A program made the translations under genes and the position numbers. From Planctomycetia bacterium (lineage in GTDB: Bacteria > Planctomycetota > Phycisphaerae > Phycisphaerales > SM1A02), in the NCBI GenBank assembly GCA_009936695.1, contig JAACEA010000336.1:1-8423 (forward strand): 8,423 bases of DNA, read 5' to 3'. Below the pieces are notes generated by a model. The model worked only from the letters and a program-made list of their open reading frames with translations, was not told the origin of the DNA and made no database searches. This document shows, one piece after another, positions 1 through 6,292 of this stretch. Position 1 is the first letter of the stretch. The number at the start of each line of letters is the position of its first letter.

Positions 1-549
1 GAACTCGAGGTCGGCTTCGCCGCATCGGTGTTCGGCGGGATGGAGACGATTCGCATGGGGAGCCCCGAAGGCGAACCGGTGTCGATCGACGTCCGCATCC
101 CACCCGGAGTCCAGTCGGGAAGCACGCTGCGGGTTCGTGGCAAGGGGCTTGCCGGATCCCGGGGCGGTCCGCAGGGCGACCTGCTCCTGCAGATCAAGGT
201 CGGCAAGCATCCGTGGTTCACCCGGGACGGACTCGATCTCAGCGTGGTGGTGCCGATCACCATCGTGGAAGCCACTCTCGGCGGCGAGGTCGCAGTGCCC
301 CTGATGAAGGGAACCGCGACGCTGCGTGTCCCCCCCGGCGTTCGCAGCGGCGCGAGACTCCGGCTCAAGGGCAAGGGAGTCGTCGATGCGAAGGAGAAGG
401 CCGGTGATCTCTACGCGGTGCTGGAGATCGTCGCCCCGAAGGCCGAAGACCTGACTGAAGACGACCGCGAGACGCTGACGTCGCTCGGCGAACGGCTTCC
501 GAACCCACGATCCCTCGTCCCCTGGGCGGACGAGATCCCGAACGACTGA
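1..549 (+). CDS. DnaJ-family co-chaperone, class B (CbpA-like), C-terminal part; 5' end outside window
   Basis: This is the peptide-binding C-terminal half of an Hsp40 co-chaperone, which hands unfolded clients to DnaK in the cytoplasm. The frame is open from base 1 (E-L-E-V-G-F-A-A-S-V-F-G-G), so the GTG at 28 is an internal valine and not a start. Of 182 visible codons, the first 85 or so form C-terminal domain I (VFGG, then V-R-I-P-P-G-V-Q-S-G and L-R-V-R-G-K-G-L). HPWFTR (residues 70-75) leads into domain II, with a second P-P-G-V-R-S-G and L-R-L-K-G-K-G-V. The I-R-M strand passes directly to S-I-D-V-R-I-P-P-G with no CxxCxGxG repeats, so the cysteine-rich zinc finger of class A DnaJ is absent. 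Symbol cbpA or dnaJ cannot be decided without the J-domain. The next gene starts 35 bases downstream on the same strand and could be co-transcribed. Confidence 0.93.
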   Translation, partial: ELEVGFAASVFGGMETIRMGSPEGEPVSIDVRIPPGVQSGSTLRVRGKGLAGSRGGPQGDLLLQIKVGKHPWFTRDGLDLSVVVPITIVEATLGGEVAVPLMKGTATLRVPPGVRSGARLRLKGKGVVDAKEKAGDLYAVLEIVAPKAEDLTEDDRETLTSLGERLPNPRSLVPWADEIPND

Positions 550-584
550 GTCAACGAGCCTCTCCGCTCCCAAGGAATCGACCG

Positions 585-1550
585 ATGCCCGACATCATTC
601 CCGATCCCGGCCCGGGAGCCCGTCGGCGCAACGCGACGAACACCGCGCGTCGAGACGTCAACGACCTCAGCGGCACCGTGATCGATCGAGGGACGACCCG
701 GGCGGACGATCCGGGGCGAGACGGTGTCCGACTCGCGCTCATCGCCTTCACGACCCTCGCCGCCGGACTCGGCATGCTGGTGCTCGGCTGGATGGCCGAG
801 CGGGCGGGAATCGAAGCCTGGCTCGGCATGGGTGAACTCGCCCGACCGATCGGCGGGACGGTGGTGACCGGCGCCCGCATGCCCGGAACGATGATCCGGG
901 CGCTGTACGACGCCGGCGTCGTCGAGCCGCTCTTCTTCGCCGCCGCGATGGGCCTCTTGATTCCGCCGATCGCCGGCATCGTCGCGGCCCGACCGCTCCG
1001 GCCCGGGCTCGCCCCGGCGGCCGCGGCCGCCCGCATCGCCGCCGGCATCGCCGCAGGCCTCGTGGTGGCCGCCGACATCGCGATCGTCGCGGTGACCATG
1101 TCGACGGTCCGACCTACCGTCGACGACGTGGTGATCGGCGACGATGCATGGCTCGATGCGATCCGGAACGTCGCCGCCGCGGACACCGTCGCCGCGATGC
1201 TCGCGATCCTGCTTGCGGTGCTCGTGTTTCGGATGCCGCTCGATCGCTGGGCCCGCGGACTCGTCGGTGCGATCGCGATCACCACCGCGGTCCTCGCCAC
1301 GGGTTCCGCCGCCGGAAGCGCCGGCACCCTCGACTTCCTGCAGTCGGAGCGGCCGGTGGTCGTTCCGCGGGGCTGGACGGGGGGAACCGTCCTCGACCTC
1401 GGCCGAACCCCGGATGGCGGCCTGGCCTCGATCGATCGGAGTCTCGATGCCACGCCGATCGTCTCGCGTCGCATCTCCCGCGTCGAACAGCTCGCCGTCC
1501 CGGGCACGATGTCGATCGCGGACCTCGTCTCCGCACCGATTCCCGATTGA
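585..1550 (+). CDS. Multi-pass membrane protein of unknown function
   Basis: I do not recognise this 321-residue protein. An AAGGA Shine-Dalgarno at 572-576 sits 8 bases before the ATG and supports the start. About 45 polar, Arg/Asp-rich residues come first, followed by hydrophobic segments near 48-70, 115-135, 147-172, 197-216 and 225-243. That suggests five membrane helices, the third very Ala/Ile-rich. A polar C-terminal tail of about 75 residues (250-321) follows, containing P-R-G-W-T-G-G-T and ending A-P-I-P-D. No catalytic motif is visible. The gene lies 35 bases after the DnaJ gene, so the two may form an operon. Its TGA abuts the opposing stop of the PH-domain gene. A 318-codon frame on the other strand is Ser/Ala/Arg-rich and is judged a shadow. 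That this is a real membrane protein is fairly sure; its role is unknown. Confidence 0.8.
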   Translation: MPDIIPDPGPGARRRNATNTARRDVNDLSGTVIDRGTTRADDPGRDGVRLALIAFTTLAAGLGMLVLGWMAERAGIEAWLGMGELARPIGGTVVTGARMPGTMIRALYDAGVVEPLFFAAAMGLLIPPIAGIVAARPLRPGLAPAAAAARIAAGIAAGLVVAADIAIVAVTMSTVRPTVDDVVIGDDAWLDAIRNVAAADTVAAMLAILLAVLVFRMPLDRWARGLVGAIAITTAVLATGSAAGSAGTLDFLQSERPVVVPRGWTGGTVLDLGRTPDGGLASIDRSLDATPIVSRRISRVEQLAVPGTMSIADLVSAPIPD

Positions 1551-2147
1551 TCAGACCCCGCCGGGGCCGCGGCCGTATCGATCGATCGCCTGCGTCACGG
1601 CCTGATGGACCGCGAACGGATCGTCGACCGCCTCCCACAGCGCATCGAGCGTTCCCGTGCCCGCGGTGGCGAACGCCACGGTACCGAGGCCGAAGAGACG
1701 CTCCCGGACCAGCCGGAGGACCGAGGTCTGCTGGATCCGATCGAGTCGCGCTTCGAAGACGTCGACCTGGAAGATCCCGCGACGACGGATCACGCGACGA
1801 TCCGTGAGGACGTAGAGACGATTCATCCAGTCGAGGAACTGCCAGACCAACCGGATTCCCGCAAGCAGCAGGCCCAGTCCGAACGCCTGCGACTCCGTCC
1901 AACCCGTCCAGTCGAACCGCGCGGCCCACGCCAGCGCGAAGACCATGCCGGCGATGACGCCGAGGGCGCCCACGGACCACAGCCCGACCATCCACAGACT
2001 GGGACGGACGACCATCAGCACCGTCTCCCCGTCCGAAAGCAGCGAGGCGACCGGCGCCGGCGGCGCTTCGATCGAGATCGACGCCTCGGCCTCGCCCCCG
2101 AAGGGGATCCGGGCCGGCCGATCCGATGTCGTTCGCTCGACGCTCAC
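1551..2147 (-). CDS. Membrane-anchored bacterial PH-domain (bPH2/DUF304-like) protein
   Basis: The 198-residue product has a polar N-terminus of about 35 residues, two hydrophobic helices (about 51-76 and 87-108) and then a bacterial pleckstrin-homology domain (about 110-165). The domain shows the family signature Y-V-L-T-D-R-R-V-I-R-R-R-G-I-F, a central L-D-R-I-Q-Q, and F-G-L-G-T-V with a closing T-A-G-T. Two helices followed by this fold is the usual bPH2 architecture. The biochemical role of the family is poorly known; membrane-associated scaffolding is often suggested. The start is GTG at 2147, overlapping the hpt stop as GTGA, with a GAGG ribosome site 7 bases upstream inside the hpt end. 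This implies translational coupling as the last gene of a gatB-hpt-PH transcript. Its stop directly abuts that of the convergent membrane-protein gene. Confidence 0.87.
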   Translation of the reverse strand: MSVERTTSDRPARIPFGGEAEASISIEAPPAPVASLLSDGETVLMVVRPSLWMVGLWSVGALGVIAGMVFALAWAARFDWTGWTESQAFGLGLLLAGIRLVWQFLDWMNRLYVLTDRRVIRRRGIFQVDVFEARLDRIQQTSVLRLVRERLFGLGTVAFATAGTGTLDALWEAVDDPFAVHQAVTQAIDRYGRGPGGV

Positions 2148-2695
2148 TCGACGACCTCGGACTTGAGAACCCCGATGAAGGGCAGGTTCCGGTAGAGACC
2201 GTCGTAGTCGAGCCCGTAGCCGACGACGAACGCGTCGGGGATCTCGAATCCGATGAGATCCGGCCGAAGATCGACCTCGTACCTCGAAGGCTTGGCCAGC
2301 AGGACGCAGATCGTCACGCTCGCGGCGCCGCGTTCCCGCACCAGGCGGTCGAGGAGGCTGAGCGTGTTGCCGGTGTCGAAGATGTCGTCCACCAGGACGA
2401 TGTGCTGGCCTTCGAGATTCTCGGGCACCGCACCCCGGATCCTGGCCCCCCTCGACTCGGTGGAAGCACCGGGGTAGCTCGAGATGGTGACCACGTCGAG
2501 CCGCATCTTCTGGGGAAGCTGCCGGATCAGGTCCGCGGTGAACACCAGGCTTCCGGTGAGTACCGGCACCAGCACCACCGGCTCGTCACGCTCGGCGAGC
2601 GGCGACAGGCGACGGCCGAGTTCCGCGGCGATCTCCTCCACCCGACTCGCGATGACGTCCGAGGCGAGCAGGATTTCCGAGAGTTCGTCTTGCAT
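2144..2695 (-). CDS. hpt: Hypoxanthine (guanine) phosphoribosyltransferase
   Basis: This cytoplasmic purine-salvage enzyme joins hypoxanthine or guanine to PRPP, giving IMP or GMP plus pyrophosphate. The PRPP-binding loop is textbook (I-V-L-V-D-D-I-F-D-T-G-N-T, residues 99-111). V-P-V-L-T-G-S-L (43-50), the flexible-loop region S-S-Y-P-G-A-S-T-E-S-R-G (72-83) and the base-binding end V-V-G-Y-G-L-D-Y-D followed by Y-R-N-L-P-F-I-G-V-L (157-177) are all present. I chose the ATG at 2695 (183 residues, normal family length) because AGGGA lies 6 bases upstream of it. An in-frame ATG at 2758 would add 21 residues unlike the family and has no good ribosome site. The gene lies 75 bases after gatB, and its TGA overlaps the GTG of the PH-domain gene (GTGA). 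Confidence 0.95.
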   Translation of the reverse strand: MQDELSEILLASDVIASRVEEIAAELGRRLSPLAERDEPVVLVPVLTGSLVFTADLIRQLPQKMRLDVVTISSYPGASTESRGARIRGAVPENLEGQHIVLVDDIFDTGNTLSLLDRLVRERGAASVTICVLLAKPSRYEVDLRPDLIGFEIPDAFVVGYGLDYDGLYRNLPFIGVLKSEVVE

Positions 2696-2770
2696 GTCGC
2701 GTCCCTGGCATTCGAGATCGGATTCGGGCTCGGAGCCGGCGACGACACCGGATCTCATGAATCGGAGGCA

Positions 2771-4324
2771 TCAGCCTCGGAGCAGATCGAAGAGTCGCTT
2801 CCGCACGTCCTGAGCGTCGGCCTGTCCGCCCGACGCCTTCATCACCGCGCCGACCAGACGGCCGATCGCGGCATCCTTGCCGTTTCGAACGTCCTCGGCG
2901 GCCTGCGGCTGCGCGACCACCGCATCGGCGAGCCACTGTTCGATCGCGGACTCGTCGCGGACCGCCACCAGATCGTTCGCTTCCGCGAGCGCCGCGATCG
3001 GCTCCGGGGAGTCCGCGGCGAGTTCGAGCAGCGGGTCGATCGCCTGCGGAGGCAGCGTGCCGTCACGGCGCAGCGCCAGCAGATCGGCGATCTGATTCGC
3101 GCTGACGCCGAGATCCGGAACGGCGACCCCCTGTTCGTTCGCCCGCTTCGCCATCTGGTTGAGCAGCAGCTTCGCGGCCTCGTGCCCAGCAGCCGATGCG
3201 GGCGGCGGCGTGGGAAGCGACGCCTGGGCGTCGACCACGCGTTCGAAGTAGAGACACAGTTCGCGATCCTCGACCAGGGCCGCCGCGTCCTTCTCGGGAA
3301 GACCGAAGTCATCCCGGTACCGCGCCCGCCGGGCGATCGGCAGTTCCGGGATCTCCGCCCGGATCCGATCCTTCCACGCCTCGCCCATCTCGACCGGGAG
3401 CAGGTCCGGCTCCGGGAAGTAGCGGTAGTCGTGGGCGTCCTCCTTCTCCCGCTGCAGCACGGTGACCAGACGCTCGTCGTCCCAGCCACGGGTCTGCTTC
3501 ATCCCCATGCCCATCACCCGCCCGGTCTCGAGGAACTCGTCGACCTGACGCTCCATCTCGTGCCGGATCGCGCCCTCGACCGCGCGGAAGCTGTTCAGGT
3601 TCTTGATCTCGATCACCGGCGTCCGGAACTCCCGGCCGTCCGTGGTGTCGATGACCAGGTTGATGTTCGGCTCGAACCGCATGTGCCCCTTCTGCATCAC
3701 CCCCTCGGTGACCCCGAGGAAGCGACAGAGGGTTCGAAGTTCGCGGGCGAACGTCACCACATCCTCCGGGCAGTCGAAGTCGGGCTCGGTGACGATCTCG
3801 AGCAGCGGCGTGCCGGCCCGGTTCAGGTCGACGAGGCTTCCCGCGAACCGACCACCGCCCGGGAGATCGTGCCCGAGCTTGCCGGTGTCCTCCTCGAGGT
3901 GCGCCCGCGTGATCCCGATGCGACGCATGCCGCCGTCGGCGTCGGAACTCGAAGACGGGATGTCGACCGCGCCGTCGAAACAGAGCGGCAGGTCGTACTG
4001 ACTGATCTGGTAGCCCTTCGGCAGATCGGGGTACGCGTAGTTCTTCCGATCCCACTTCGCGTGTTCGGCGATCGAGCAGCCGAGGGCCATCCCGACCTTG
4101 GCGGACATCTCGACCGCGTGCCGGTTCATCACCGGCAGGGTCCCCGGAAGGGCCGCGACCAGGGGATCGACGAGGGTGTTCGGCGCCGCGTCCTCGAACT
4201 CCGGGCAGGCCGGATTGGCGGCTCGGGTGAACATCTTCGACCGGGTCGAGAGTTCCACGTGGATCTCGAGCCCGACGATGAGTCGGGTCGAGGCGATATC
4301 GTCTCTGGTGAGGCCGGTCGTCAT
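2771..4324 (-). CDS. gatB: Aspartyl/glutamyl-tRNA(Asn/Gln) amidotransferase subunit B
   Basis: GatB is the tRNA-binding and kinase subunit of GatCAB. That complex turns Glu-tRNA(Gln) and/or Asp-tRNA(Asn) into the amidated form, using ATP and ammonia channelled from GatA. The 517-residue product begins its domain with V-G-L-E-I-H-V-E-L (17-25). It carries N-Y-A-Y-P-D-L-P-K-G-Y-Q-I-S-Q-Y-D (95-111), H-L-E-E-D-T-G-K (142-149), D-L-N-R-A-G-T-P-L-L-E-I-V-T-E-P-D (166-182), E-I-K-N-L-N-S-F (239-246) and D-Y-R-Y-F-P-E-P-D-L (299-308). A YqeY-like tRNA-binding tail occupies about 365-515. Glu20, His22 and Glu144-Glu145, in the region known for phosphoryl transfer, are kept. The usual C-P-x-C-x-G is replaced by V-D-P-L-V-A-A, and R-C-D-A-N-V-S by R-F-E-P-N-I-N. 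gatA and gatC are not in the window. The ATG at 4324 has no clear Shine-Dalgarno. First gene of a probable gatB-hpt-PH transcript. Confidence 0.97.
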   Translation of the reverse strand: MTTGLTRDDIASTRLIVGLEIHVELSTRSKMFTRAANPACPEFEDAAPNTLVDPLVAALPGTLPVMNRHAVEMSAKVGMALGCSIAEHAKWDRKNYAYPDLPKGYQISQYDLPLCFDGAVDIPSSSSDADGGMRRIGITRAHLEEDTGKLGHDLPGGGRFAGSLVDLNRAGTPLLEIVTEPDFDCPEDVVTFARELRTLCRFLGVTEGVMQKGHMRFEPNINLVIDTTDGREFRTPVIEIKNLNSFRAVEGAIRHEMERQVDEFLETGRVMGMGMKQTRGWDDERLVTVLQREKEDAHDYRYFPEPDLLPVEMGEAWKDRIRAEIPELPIARRARYRDDFGLPEKDAAALVEDRELCLYFERVVDAQASLPTPPPASAAGHEAAKLLLNQMAKRANEQGVAVPDLGVSANQIADLLALRRDGTLPPQAIDPLLELAADSPEPIAALAEANDLVAVRDESAIEQWLADAVVAQPQAAEDVRNGKDAAIGRLVGAVMKASGGQADAQDVRKRLFDLLRG

Positions 4325-4333
4325 GCGGCCAGC

Positions 4334-4339
4334 ATTCTA
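4334..4339 (-). promoter_or_regulatory. Candidate -10 box for gatB, possibly giving a leaderless mRNA
   Basis: On the minus strand TAGAAT ends 9 bases before the gatB ATG, which has no Shine-Dalgarno. A -10 box at this distance would place the transcript start within a few bases of the start codon. No convincing -35 box is visible. The same CGTAGnAT string lies 6 bases before the ATG at 7252. Confidence 0.35.
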
Positions 4340-4348
4340 CGGCTCATC

Positions 4349-4366
4349 GACGACCGCAGGGTCGTC
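4349..4366. promoter_or_regulatory. Perfect 7-bp inverted repeat in the gatB/cyclophilin divergent region
   Basis: GACGACC and GGTCGTC are perfect complements around a GCAG loop, in the 74-base gap between divergent genes. It could be an operator or a small hairpin in the leader of the cyclophilin mRNA. Chance occurrence in GC-rich DNA is also possible. Confidence 0.3.
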
Positions 4367-4398
4367 TCCGGTTCGTCCGCCCCCTGGGAGGGGAGTTC

Positions 4399-5601
4399 AT
4401 GCAAACCCTGAAACGTGTGACCGTGACTCGATCGTTCCGCATGGGGGTGATCGCCCTCGGCGTCATCACGACTTTCGTCGCGACGGCCGTCGGAACCGCC
4501 TCCAGCCCGAAGGTGACGGCGCCGGCCGGGGTCGAAGAGGATTCCCTCCGACCGAACATGCTCTACAACCGGGTCGGACGACCGATCCCGGTGGTGCTTT
4601 CGCTTCGCGGTCGGACCGACGTGCCCGAAGACGGATTCGACCTCGTGCTGCTCGCCGCCGACGGCACCGTGCTCGACAGCGCGATCGGCGGCGATCCCGG
4701 CGAATTCGATCTGCTCGAGGCGCTCCCCGCCATCGCGGAGCTGACCGCCACCGCGCGGGTCCAGGTCATCGCGGACGGCGTCGCGACCGGCTCACCGCTG
4801 GTGATCCAGCCCATGATCGGTCGAACGCCGGTCCGCACCACCCGCGACTACCGTCCCGGGACCACGGACCCGTACACACGGATCATCGGCTTCGGTGAGG
4901 ACCTCCTCGATCCCGACGACCTCTCGGATGCCGCGGCGCTCGAACGGGCGAAGGCCGCTCCCGACTGGGATCCCGGCGAACCACCCGTGCTGACCGGATT
5001 CCGCGTCTACCCCGATCGCGATGTCCTGGTCGAAACCGGTTTCGGCCCGATCCGCGTCGCGCTGGCGCCGGAAGCCGCCCCGAACACCGCCTGGAACTTC
5101 CGCCACCTCGCCGAGAACGGTTTCTACGACGACACGACGTTCCACCGGGTCGTGCACTTCGACCGCACTGGTCGGCGGTTCGTGATCCAGGGCGGCGACC
5201 CGAGCGGCAGCGGCAACGGCAGTGCGGGTTGGGATCTCCCGATGGAACGATCCTCCCTCCAGCACGACCTCGGCGTCATCTCGATGGCCCGCGCCGATCA
5301 TCCCGACAGCGCTGGAAGTCAGTTCTTCTTCTGCCTCGGACGCCCGGGCACCGCCCGGCTCGACGGCCAGTACTGCGCCTTCGGCTATGCGGTCGAGGGG
5401 GACGAGGCGATCGCGGGCATCGCGGACGTCGAGATCGAGGACGTCGCCGCGGGTCGACCGGCCGAACCGCCGGTGATCACGCGAATGACCCTGGTCCCGG
5501 CCCCGCCACAGACGCCCGGTGACGATCGCGCCGATCGTCGGATCCAGTCCTGGTGGACGCCCGAAGTCGTCGACGAATCCGAGACTCGTCGACCTCGCTA
5601 G
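4399..5601 (+). CDS. Secreted or membrane-anchored cyclophilin-type peptidyl-prolyl isomerase with unique N-terminal domain
   Basis: The start ATG follows a strong GGGAGGGGAG purine run at 4386-4395. Residues 1-34 look like a signal peptide or anchor: basic R-S-F-R, a hydrophobic run at 15-31, and possible cleavage after G-T-A. Residues 40-205 are not recognised; the first part looks beta-rich (R-P-I-P-V-V-L-S-L-R-G, D-L-V-L-L-A-A-D-G-T). The cyclophilin domain covers about 209-366 and would speed cis-trans isomerisation at proline outside the cytoplasm. It has F-H-R (248-250, catalytic Arg250), V-I-Q-G-G-D-P (262-268) and S-A-G-S-Q-F-F-F (304-311). Compared with F-H-R-V-I-P-G-F-V-I-Q-G-G-D there is an insert, H-F-D-R-T-G-R-R, between catalytic Arg and Gln. 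The position of human CypA Trp121 is Arg320. A polar 35-residue tail ends in E-T-R-R-P-R. It is divergent from gatB and convergent with a second cyclophilin. Confidence 0.9.
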   Translation: MQTLKRVTVTRSFRMGVIALGVITTFVATAVGTASSPKVTAPAGVEEDSLRPNMLYNRVGRPIPVVLSLRGRTDVPEDGFDLVLLAADGTVLDSAIGGDPGEFDLLEALPAIAELTATARVQVIADGVATGSPLVIQPMIGRTPVRTTRDYRPGTTDPYTRIIGFGEDLLDPDDLSDAAALERAKAAPDWDPGEPPVLTGFRVYPDRDVLVETGFGPIRVALAPEAAPNTAWNFRHLAENGFYDDTTFHRVVHFDRTGRRFVIQGGDPSGSGNGSAGWDLPMERSSLQHDLGVISMARADHPDSAGSQFFFCLGRPGTARLDGQYCAFGYAVEGDEAIAGIADVEIEDVAAGRPAEPPVITRMTLVPAPPQTPGDDRADRRIQSWWTPEVVDESETRRPR

Positions 5602-5611
5602 TGCATCGATG

Positions 5612-5658
5612 AACGAAGCACCCCCTCGAACGCGGGACGTTCGAGGGGGTGCTTCGTT
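5612..5658. terminator. Bidirectional hairpin terminator between two convergent cyclophilin genes
   Basis: The arms at 5612-5631 and 5639-5658 are perfect 20-base complements around the 7-base loop GCGGGAC. The hairpin starts 10 bases after the stop of the large cyclophilin and 32 bases beyond the stop of the small one, so it can serve both. The stem core is C5/G5. The right flank holds only a short T-rich stretch (TTCGTTGTT), so U-tract support is weak on the plus strand. Confidence 0.85.
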
Positions 5659-5690
5659 GTTCGCCGGACGGTCGAACGGACCCGGGTCGA

Positions 5691-6194
5691 TCAGGCGGTC
5701 TCGACGGCCTTGATGCCACCGGTCATGCGGGGCATCTCGCCTTCGGGGAAACCGTTGCCATCCTTCTTGACGCCGGCGATCGCCTCGACCACGTCCATGC
5801 CGTCGATCACCTTGCCGAACGCGGTGTACTCACCGTCGAGGTGCTGGCAGCCACCGCGGCTCAGGCAGATGAAGAACTGACTTCCAGCGCTGTTCGGATC
5901 GGCGGACCGAGCCATCGACAGAACGCCTTCCTCGTGCTTCCTGTCGTTGAACTCGGCGTCGACGTTGTAACCGGGACCACCGGTGCCGGGCATGCCGTTC
6001 GCACCTTCCTTGGTGTTCGGGCATCCGCCCTGGATCACGAAGTTGTCGAGGATCCGGTGGAAGCCGAGGCCGTCGTAGAAGCCCTTCCCACCGAGGTCGA
6101 GCATGTTGTTGACGTGGTTGGGGGCGACGTCGTCCCAAAGCTCGACGGTGATGGTGCCCTTGTCGGTTTCGATGGTTGCCTGGGGGTAGGCCAC
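5691..6194 (-). CDS. Cytoplasmic cyclophilin-type peptidyl-prolyl cis-trans isomerase
   Basis: This compact 167-residue single-domain cyclophilin has no signal peptide, so it probably acts as a cytoplasmic prolyl isomerase in protein folding. It opens A-T-I-E-T-D-K-G-T-I-T-V-E-L-W. F-H-R is at 45-47 (catalytic Arg47), F-V-I-Q-G-G at 52-57 and S-A-G-S-Q-F-F-I-C at 102-110. L-D-G-E-Y-T-A-F-G-K-V at 119-129 completes the pocket. The position of CypA Trp121 is His118, a change known in cyclophilins that bind cyclosporin weakly. The start is GTG at 6194, supported by GGAGA 5 bases upstream; no better upstream start is seen. It lies 98 bases after the end of the unknown secreted-protein gene on the same strand and may be read with it. 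Either ppiA or ppiB naming would be arbitrary. Confidence 0.95.
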   Translation of the reverse strand: MAYPQATIETDKGTITVELWDDVAPNHVNNMLDLGGKGFYDGLGFHRILDNFVIQGGCPNTKEGANGMPGTGGPGYNVDAEFNDRKHEEGVLSMARSADPNSAGSQFFICLSRGGCQHLDGEYTAFGKVIDGMDVVEAIAGVKKDGNGFPEGEMPRMTGGIKAVETA

Positions 6195-6292
6195 GGCGGT
6201 CTCCAGATACGGGTTCGAGAATGCGAATTCGGAAGGATATCAGGACGGGCGAGCCGGCCGGAGGGGATGGAGGTCGTTCCCACCAGACCGCT

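Noticed and set aside
28..30. GTG at 28 as the start of the DnaJ-like gene.
   Set aside because: The frame is open to base 1 and the nine upstream codons encode family-like sequence (E-L-E-V-G-F-A-A-S), so the codon is an internal valine.
551..1507. A 318-codon minus-strand frame opposite the membrane-protein gene.
   Set aside because: The translation is low-complexity Ser/Ala/Thr/Arg/Pro, with no domain. The plus-strand frame has a Shine-Dalgarno site and clear membrane helices.
1555..1570. A CCCC-GCC-GGGG hairpin after the membrane-protein gene as a terminator.
   Set aside because: The stem is only 4 bp, lies inside the PH-domain coding end and has no T tract; such strings are common in GC-rich coding DNA.
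2696..2758. A 21-residue N-terminal extension of Hpt from an ATG at 2758.
   Set aside because: The extension does not resemble the family, lacks a ribosome site, and the ATG at 2695 has AGGGA at good spacing and gives the normal length.
2126..4411. A 761-codon open frame on the plus strand, the longest in the window.
   Set aside because: It lies opposite hpt and gatB, both unmistakable. Its translation is Arg/Asp/Glu/His-rich with no recognisable domain, as expected when strong GC bias at third positions keeps the antisense frame free of stops.
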